Of a stretch of 64,000 nt of DNA, positions 59,101-64,000 are shown piece after piece. Source of the DNA: Ianthella basta (lineage: Eukaryota > Porifera > Demospongiae > Verongiida > Ianthellidae). Position 1 is the stretch's first letter, and the number at the start of each line of letters is the position of its first letter. The stretch spans positions 3,990,908 through 4,054,907 of the forward strand of contig OZ025870.1 in assembly GCA_964019415.1 (NCBI GenBank). Direction: 5' to 3'. The translations under genes and the position numbers were made by a program. The notes under the pieces are model-generated. The model saw nothing but the letters and a program-made list of their open reading frames with translations. It was not told the origin of the DNA and searched no databases.

Positions 59101-62100
59101 CACTACTTTCAACCACCAGCGATGGTGGTGAGCCCTACAAAGCAGGACAACTATATCTCACAACATATTGCGGAGCTATTTACTGGTGCAGGGCAAGCAG
59201 TATAAGTATGCAGTGAAGAAGTGTCGTACAACTCAAATTGTATAAAATTATATAATATACAGTCTGAACATGGCTGCATCATCAGAAGCATATGTACACT
59301 TAGCACAGAATATGTGTAAATAGGTACCTCTTTGCAGGGCCATCACCTAGAACTGTTTGCTCAGAGCCCCTGTCTGCACCATCCTACAAAGTGGGCATGC
59401 ATATGTACACTTAACGTACACTGTAGCTATATACATACATGTATGCATTTACACAAAGGATGAACCTTACCTTCCTCTCGAGCTGTGGATAGTTCTCTGT
59501 GATGAATTCTACAATGGACTGTCGTCCCAGCCTGCGAGCAATGTCCAGACAAGTCTCACCATTCCCATCCCTGTCAAGCACTCTGTCTCCAAACTTGGGA
59601 CAGAGGTACTGCAGGACAGGTAGGTGGCCTCTGTAGGCTGCCAAGTGGAGGGCATTCCGGGAGTTCTGGAGGAGAGGAAGGGTGTGCATATGTGATAATG
59701 CCTAAATGTGAATGAGTGAACATGTGTGTGCAAGTGCAGATGCTTACATATATAACAGCAATACTTCCATATACGTACCATCATTTTATGAAAGATATCT
59801 CCGTCGTACTGTCCAGTTAGTTTTCTGACCAACTCAACGTGTCCCTTTTCCGCTGCTATTAATAAAGGAGTCCTGCCATTCTGCACAGCAAAGACAACCA
59901 CAGAATTCTACTTTAGTTAATCAGCAGCACTGTAAAACCCAGGTTCACAGTTTCTAACTCAAGTACTATATTAGGCCCTCTGCACTTGTCTTGTCATTTC
60001 TACCTTCCCCTTATACTCTCCATACTCATCCTTTCTTTCCCAAGGCTTCCCAATTCAACCGATCTCCATTCCCACACATTGCAGTACTGTACCTCTGTAA
60101 CCGTGATTCCTACCTTGTCTTCCACATTCACAAATCGCATCACCAGGCGCTGTACTACTGACTGACTACCCTTTGCTGAAGCTTGCAACAATGCCATAGT
60201 AACAGGGTCTGTGGTTGGCAAACTCTGTGTACAAGAACGTAAGCAAAAGAGTTCAAGAAAGGAAAAACAGAACACATGTACACAATAGAGGTTTCAAAAG
60301 GGAGAATGGTGTACAAAGTGACAAAGTAGCGACAAAGCGTAATAAATATAGGTTATACCAAGATCCGAGGTGTCTACGGGATTTTGAACCCGATTACTAT
60401 AGAGGCCTGCGCGCGAAGCGCAAGGGCCTCTATATCGGTTTCCTAGGTGTTCTAAATCCAGTAGACACTGACGGAGCTCGGTATAAGGTGTTTAGACTAT
60501 GATAGCAACCAGCGTTAATACGGGGAAGGACCACGCTGGCCAGTTCTACCGAGAAATGATGACAAAAAGGTAGCTGATTAGTCAATTGGCAGCAAAAACT
60601 GCGCGGAAACAACCATGTGAAGCCCAGCTGCCGTGAAGTACCTCGGAATGTTGCTAAAGTTAATTTCACTCCAAGCTTGTCGCAGCTACGTTGTCGAAAG
60701 TTTGTCTTAAAGCGCAAGAAGCTACCGGAGGTGGTATAAGTTGAATCAGAGGTAGTATAAGTGAATCAGAGGTGGTCAAGCAATTTAGAAGACCTCCGTT
60801 GGATCAATCATATTACAGCAATTTGTTGCATCATGGTCTAACTAAGCATAAACCTGGAACCAATCTACACACCTGAGTGATCATTGCCATGTCATGATCA
60901 TATTTCTCAGTCTGCTGAATTAGCTTCTTCCGCAGGGCACTCATCTCAGACTCTAGATCCTCCACTTGTTGTGCCCGAGCTGCTAGTTCTATTACTGCAG
61001 ACTGGGCATCAGATTCTGTAGGAAGTGACAGTGGTTGAGTTGAGGCGGAGCAAGATGTGTGAGGACTAGGAGGTTGATCCATCTGCAATAAGGAGATATG
61101 GATCACGTACAGCATCTCAGACGTTTGCCTAGTTACCTCAAACCCATTTACTCACCTGTGACCCCAGCACTGTCAGCTGTCTCTCCTCAAGGCTGGTGAT
61201 CTCTTGGCGAAGACGGCCCTCCTCCTCTTGACTGGCCTTCAGCTTGATCTGCAAGGCTGTGTTGCCATGAATCAGTTCCCACCTCTTCTGCTCAGATACT
61301 TTCAATTTCCCTTCAGACTTCTTCAATTCACCCTCCAACTCCTGGACACGGGACAACAGCTCTTTGCCATCATTCTGCTTCTCCTTCCATTCTTCTCTGT
61401 GTTCTTCTACTTCGGGGGGTAAGTTTCCTTCAGTCTATGCAACAATTGAACGACTACAAATTGATATAATTATTATCATTGTGCAAGTGGATGAATGAAT
61501 TGAGATTGTTTTTTTCATTAGTAAAATTCTATACTCACTATAAACGCCACCACTTAACTGACTGCCAAAAACCTGAAAGTCAGGTCCTATATTTCATGCA
61601 ATTGCTTACAAATTCCACTATTACAATGTTTTTCACAAGTTATACTTGTGATAGGAAGTAGATTCCACTATTCGTCTTCATTACATGCTGCATTCTAGGC
61701 AGCAGACAAATTCTTCATTGATTGGCATTTAGGAATCTTCGTAGATGAGACTATTTGAAACAACAAACGGTGAGTTCATGTAAGCAGCCCTTTGACAAGA
61801 AATCCACCTAACAATGAGTCCAAGGTTGTATCGTCTACTCTAATGTTTAAGAAATCCAAATAGTCATCATCATATCGACCATCATGTTCATTCCAATTCC
61901 AATTCCAATGATGAGGTTTTCTGGGCAAATCAGGTGGTAAATGTTATAACAGATAATCTTATTCTAATAAACGTAACGCACATTTTTGTTGTCTGGGATA
62001 TTGTCGTTCAATTCTAGACCGAACTTCACGAAACGTGGTAGGATTACAAAGAGGCGTACTGTGAGTAACCTTGCCGAGCCAAAATTTGGTATAAGGTCAT

Positions 62101-63042
62101 TCTGTCTGAGTTCTTGCCACTTTTACAGTCACCCCCATATCTAAGAGATAGGGAAAGATCGCGTTTCGTTGTCCAGAAACTTCTTCAATTTTTCACCAAT
62201 CTTTGCCAAACTTGGAAGAGTGTATCACGGCAATACGGGGGGTGACCTAAAGTGGTTAGTGCCTTCGCCGCTGAACTCCTTTACCTGAAATGGATTAACA
62301 TAAGCAAATTCTGTATGCATGGAGTTTTATGAAGCGAGTCTATGGAATGCTACCAATCAAATGGACAGTTTTGATTGGTTCAACGCTCAAATTACACCAC
62401 TGCCATCCCTACATAGACAGCACTACCGTGCTGTCTGATATGGGGAAAATAACAGTTAATATGATTGCATTGTATATGTCTAAGGGAACCAAATGTAAAT
62501 TACATAAGTCGACAGAACACTACTATGTATTTATACACCAGTGCTTTACACACCTATGCATTCAATCTGTGTACGTACCTCTGCAGGCAATCCTGTTTTG
62601 AGCTCTTTGCTCTCAACTTCTTTCTCAACATTTAGATCTGTGTACATGGCCTTTTCCAGCATCCTAATTGTGCCCTCCAGATGTGATTTTTCAGTTTTTA
62701 CACGAGACAGCTCTTTAGCATTAGCTTCCTGTGTGCAGACACGAATGGAAGAAAACACAACATCAGAGCACTGTGTTGATGAGAATGCATGTAGATGTGA
62801 ACGTTTACTTGTGCTTCCAAGGCTTGGGCTAGTTGATTTTCAAGGCTGTTGATCCCTTTGATTTGTTCCATTTCCACAGCATGGCTAGCTTTTAACTTTT
62901 TGACAAGAGAACAATTATCCATAAAAAGATCTGTCACCTTCCTCTCTAAGTCATTCCTTCCTTTCTCCAATTCAGACACCATGGACAGCAGCTGATCAGA
63001 TGAACCATCATCAGTCTCCAGGCAGGTGCCATTGTTGCCAGA
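46208..63042 (-). CDS. Modular coiled-coil / ankyrin / Kelch protein (multi-exon, 5' partial)
   Basis: Twenty-three exons can be placed with GT-AG borders, in transcription order: 63042-62809, 62728-62579, 61434-61156, 61082-60873, 60224-60114, 59880-59779, 59665-59471, 59383-59328, 59134-58927, 58722-58501, then 57102-56869, 56788-56639, 54475-54431, 54300-54243, 53712-53657, 53046-52807, 52734-52582, 51449-51339, 50401-50300, 50174-49980, 48548-48511, 48293-48080, 47962-47762 and the terminal 47188-46208 (the last group numbers fourteen, so twenty-four segments in all). All joins keep phase, giving about 1,514 codons: two [coil-ankyrin-W-rich] modules, then Kelch. Function unknown; such domains mediate protein binding. 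Alternative: two genes, split between 58501 and 57102. No initiator found; the 5' end lies beyond the window. Confidence 0.7.
47762..48548 (-). CDS. Module A exons: W-rich unidentified domain
   Basis: Three exons (48548-48511, 48293-48080, 47962-47762) encode about 151 residues with an AHRHRWWLK start, an acidic NIQMEGQVEF segment, SGTEWMYRRGALERGRQ, then HQRWLADNV, a run of five glutamates, and EYRPGRVRYRYTT. The phase-2 break after the first exon is completed by G of the next (AG|G, Arg). The equivalent module B exons are similar throughout. I do not recognise the domain. The preceding exons are ankyrin and the next is Kelch. Confidence 0.8.
49226..49326. mobile_element. Short MITE-like element (ATACCGTA ends), intronic
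   Basis: Ends ATACCGTAATC and, reverse-complemented from the right, ATACTGTATTC; both arms contain AAAATTTTCGTGG or a close form. About 100 bp, within the intron between ankyrin and W-rich exons. Related ends occur at 49813-49922 and 50942-51284. Confidence 0.55.
49813..49922. mobile_element. MITE-like fragment of the ATACCGTA family
   Basis: Right end, reverse-complemented, reads ATACCGTATTTGTATAAATT then TTCGTGGGGC; the left side has matching TTTTGTGGGG and ATAAATTTCGAGG pieces in opposite sense. Intronic, about 60 bp from the next exon. Confidence 0.5.
49980..51449 (-). CDS. Module A exons: ankyrin repeats
   Basis: Three phase-0 exons: 51449-51339 (37 codons), 50401-50300 (34) and 50174-49980 (65). 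They encode consecutive ankyrin helices: MLQAASMGSLPMVQRLV (partial), GRTPLLIAAEKGYTELVRKL, NALHLAAYRGHLPVLQYL and GETCLDIARRLGRNDITEFL, about four repeats, ending NYPQLEMK. Ankyrin stacks bind other proteins. Each exon is close to one repeat in length, a common layout. Module B has the same three exons with the same lengths. Confidence 0.9.
50942..51284. mobile_element. 343-bp MITE, intronic
   Basis: Imperfect terminal inverted repeats: left CCCTATATCGCAAAATTG then CTTTGTGACC; right (reverse complement) ACCGTATATTGCAAAATG then TTCGCGACC. The inside has TTCGCGAA-type short palindromes. It lies in the intron between two module A ankyrin exons and has no coding capacity. Confidence 0.65.
51580..52563. 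mobile_element. 984-bp foldback-like element with long inverted repeats, intronic
   Basis: The two ends align in opposite sense over more than 100 bp: left GGGTCTCTTTAAATCGTGAA, right (reverse complement) GGGTCACTCTAAATTGTGGA, then TTTCATTCAAAATGG, GGATCATA/AGATCATA, AAGTTGTGCAC/AAGTTGTAAAA, CTACAAATGTGA and AAGTTGCTGCAC-type matches. The centre encodes nothing recognisable. It fills the intron between exons 52734-52582 and 51449-51339 and is absent from the equivalent module B intron. Confidence 0.75.
52582..53046 (-). CDS. Module A exons: second coiled coil and Pro-rich linker
   Basis: Exon 53046-52807 (80 codons) is strongly coiled-coil-like: ELLSRVQELESELKKSEEN and VALQNKLKASRDEVDRVHQE show heptad spacing. 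Exon 52734-52582 (51 codons) begins with a short proline run (HPPPPPPEPAVQ) and ends with the helix EKYDHDMEMITQ. Both are phase 0. The module B versions are similar but the Pro-rich part is replaced by a Ser/Pro linker. Confidence 0.85.
53657..54475 (-). CDS. Module A small exons (15, 19 and 19 codons)
   Basis: Three short exons: 54475-54431 (ALPYLVYALVDLATT, phase 0), 54300-54243 (KQLLDRTMHRKIMRHMPEQ plus one base) and 53712-53657 (completing Ala, then EYVDHSADNEGVELTPET). The 58 + 56 bp sum to 38 codons, so the phase-1 split is repaired exactly, good evidence that they are real. I find no equivalents in module B, where exon 62728-62579 can join straight to 61434-61156. Confidence 0.7.
55302..55394. 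mobile_element. 93-bp foldback element
   Basis: Perfect 13-bp terminal inverted repeat ACACAGTGGAGCA (55302-55314) and TGCTCCACTGTGT (55382-55394), with inner arms GTCCCTAC and GTAGGGAC continuing the stem. Intronic; non-coding. Confidence 0.8.
55400..56457. other. Intron-scale gap without recognised exon
   Basis: Between module A exons 56788-56639 and 54475-54431. A plus-strand 121-codon frame (55679-56044) shows no domain and no partner exon. Ends at the left breakpoint of the 5,940-bp duplication near 56458. Confidence 0.5.
56639..57102 (-). CDS. Module A exons: first coiled coil
   Basis: Exon 57102-56869 (78 codons, SGNNGTCLETDDGSSDQLLS then a heptad region VSELEKGRNDLERKVTDL, ending ALEAQ) and exon 56788-56639 (50 codons, EANAKELSRVKTEKSHLEG... 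to KTGLPAE). Both are phase 0 at both ends. The acceptor before the first exon means another exon precedes it; module B's last exon, ending ATG|GTGAGT in phase 0, is the nearest candidate. Identical copies lie 5,940 bp upstream. Confidence 0.82.
57103..58500. other. 1.4-kb intron or intergenic stretch
   Basis: Separates module A from module B. No promoter, initiator ATG exon or polyadenylation-linked terminal exon is evident on the minus strand, which favours an intron; an intergenic spacer cannot be excluded. Confidence 0.5.
58501..59383 (-). CDS. Module B exons: W-rich unidentified domain
   Basis: Exons 59383-59328, 59134-58927 and 58722-58501 encode about 162 residues matching module A: AHHHRWWLK, IQMEGKLEF, SSTEWMHRRRAQERGRQ, YHQRWLADYV, SCKQWLLHQSPEMTTV, EYRPGRFRYRYTT. 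The last exon runs seven codons longer than in module A, to SEM before a GTGAGT donor. The conserved spacing with substitutions (not stops) suggests selection on protein. Domain not recognised. Confidence 0.8.
59471..60224 (-). CDS. Module B exons: ankyrin repeats
   Basis: Exons 60224-60114, 59880-59779 and 59665-59471, of 37, 34 and 65 codons, exactly as in module A. Repeats: LLQASAKGSQSVVQRLV, GRTPLLIAAEKGHVELVRKL (near-consensus ankyrin), NALHLAAYRGHLPVLQYL and GETCLDIARRLGRQSIVEFI. The middle repeats are the most conserved between modules. Confidence 0.9.
60398..60434. repeat. Strong GC-rich hairpin in module B intron
   Basis: TATAGAGGCC (60398-60407) pairs with GGCCTCTATA (60425-60434); TGCGC and GCGCA inside extend the stem. 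It lies in a stretch (about 60340-60840) with no counterpart in the module A intron, so it may mark a transposon insertion. Confidence 0.75.
60873..61434 (-). CDS. Module B exons: second coiled coil and linker
   Basis: Exon 61434-61156 (93 codons) carries heptad-rich ELLSRVQELEGELKKSEGK, KVSEQKRWELIHG and EEEGRLRQEITSLEE. Exon 61082-60873 (70 codons) has a Ser/Pro linker (MDQPPSPHTSCSAS) then a helix QQVEDLESEMSALRKKL and EKYDHDMAMITQ. The coil is 13 codons and the linker exon 19 codons longer than in module A, all whole codons. Confidence 0.85.
61435..62397. other. Intron without recognised exon
   Basis: The part near 61670-61740 aligns with the module A intron near 53265-53330 (TTCTAGGCAG, AAATTCTTCATTGATTGGCA), so the modules share intron ancestry. 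From about 61975 to 62397 the sequence is unrelated to module A. No equivalent of module A's three small exons was found. Confidence 0.55.
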
Positions 63043-64000
63043 CTGGACATTCAGTGAAACAAAATATCAGTATGAATATGGTGCATGCATGAACCCATTA
63101 TCTAATTTCCCTCTAAATTGTCAACTGCCGCCAGCACAGTCAATGCAGGAGTCCAAGATCATTCTAGGCTATTTCCTGTAAACAAACTTCATCCATTAAT
63201 CAGCTCAAATGTTACCCACACAGCTTTTTCAACAACAGCGTCCCATGCACTACATGCTTGGTTGTTCTACAGTTTGCATCTACATTACGCTAGCCACTCT
63301 GCCTGCCTAGCAGTGCTTTACCACATCTCCCAATGCTTGCAAGTGAAAGCAACTGTTGCAACTATTCCCATTATATTACGTTAAGATTGCAGTTTGTGGA
63401 GCATAAGCTGCTTAATCATAGCGCTTGAGGATGACACAATAAAGGTCAACGTTACAAATGCAGGAGCCAAAAGAGAGTGCATTACATAACTGTTACCTTT
63501 ATTGGTCATCTGAGAGCGCTAAATTTAAACAGCGCAATGCCTATCAATGTGGTCCAAATGTATTAGTGCTGATCACATGACCACAGACCAATGAGATTCA
63601 AGGGCAGCATGTACAAATGTGCTTATGTAACTATAATTTACTCAGTTGAGTGAATAGGGAACATCGCACTTCCTCAATTCATTGTCCCACAGAGCGCAAC
63701 ACTGCGGATAGCAACCAGGCTTCTTTTGTGTATCTCCCAAGACTTTCGTAACCTCAGTGCAAACATTTCATCCGGTGAGCCACATCTCCAGCTGACGTGG
63801 GAGTAGTAACAAGTACGCGGCTAGCAGTTTCACCGTTCTGGACACAGCGAAAGGCACTGCCACTCAATCCAAATGCCTATCACATGCAGTCGACTTCTGT
63901 TGTTTGGCACGAATGCAAAAACAGTGGTCAACCTTTGCTCTCTGGTATGGATGCGGAAAGCCGGAAATTCATCCAAACAGTGTTGCTGACTGGCTTGCTA
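62398..64000. repeat. 5,940-bp tandem duplication, unit 2 (cut by window end)
   Basis: Exact-looking repeat of 56458-58060. It carries the coiled-coil exons at 62579-62728 and 62809-63042. If the unit is complete, another module B should follow beyond 64000. Confidence 0.93.
62579..63042 (-). CDS. Module B exons: first coiled coil
   Basis: Exons 63042-62809 and 62728-62579, sequence-identical to the module A pair 5,940 bp away, with the same phase-0 borders. The second can join directly to the coiled-coil exon at 61434. No initiator precedes them, so the transcript continues upstream out of the window or starts in an unseen exon. Confidence 0.8.

Larger units (their letters stand above)
56458..62397. 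repeat. 5,940-bp tandem duplication, unit 1
   Basis: Sequence from 56458 recurs from 62398 at a constant 5,940-bp offset up to the window end. Every aligned line I compared over the 1.6 kb is identical, exons and introns alike. The unit holds the first two module A exons and all of module B except its first two exons. Outside the breakpoint the left flanks (before 56458 and before 62398) are unrelated. Confidence 0.93.

Overview
The window is eukaryotic nuclear DNA from an animal. It has GT-AG introns whose phases fit, exons for coiled-coil, ankyrin and Kelch domains, and three classes of metazoan transposon (piggyBac, an APE-type LINE, a GIY-YIG Penelope-like element). A marine invertebrate, perhaps a sponge, would fit, but the sequence alone does not settle the taxon.

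Left 41.5 kb: a satellite field (1-14081, 16991-26656, 30657-30988, 35611-41513). It is built from 15-bp and 10-bp modules that combine into 25- and 35-bp units, with higher-order periods of about 958, 1443 and 440 bp. A 6.64-kb block (starting near 10349) was tandemly duplicated (second copy from about 19890). After duplication each copy took a different insertion: a piggyBac element (14086-16986) in copy 1 and a LINE (26657-30656) in copy 2. The other copy keeps the matching empty site in each case. At the right edge of copy 2 lies a head-to-head pair of nearly identical Penelope-like elements (30989-35610) with hammerhead-ribozyme-like 3' ends.

41.5-46.2 kb: a transition zone with a 57-bp minisatellite (about 17 copies), a 31-bp minisatellite, microsatellites, a 183-bp TA-flanked MITE and a tRNA-derived SINE. 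No gene is convincing here.

46.2-64 kb: minus-strand exons of a modular protein. Reading from high to low coordinates there are two copies of a [coiled coil - ankyrin - unidentified W-rich domain] module, then one large terminal Kelch exon with the stop codon. Every junction I could reconstruct is phase-compatible, giving about 1,514 codons with the N-terminus beyond the window, so one gene is possible; two tandem paralogues remain the alternative. The right end (62398-64000) appears to be an exact repeat of 56458-58060 (offset 5,940 bp), meaning a very recent module duplication or an assembly duplication. Several introns hold MITE-like or foldback elements.
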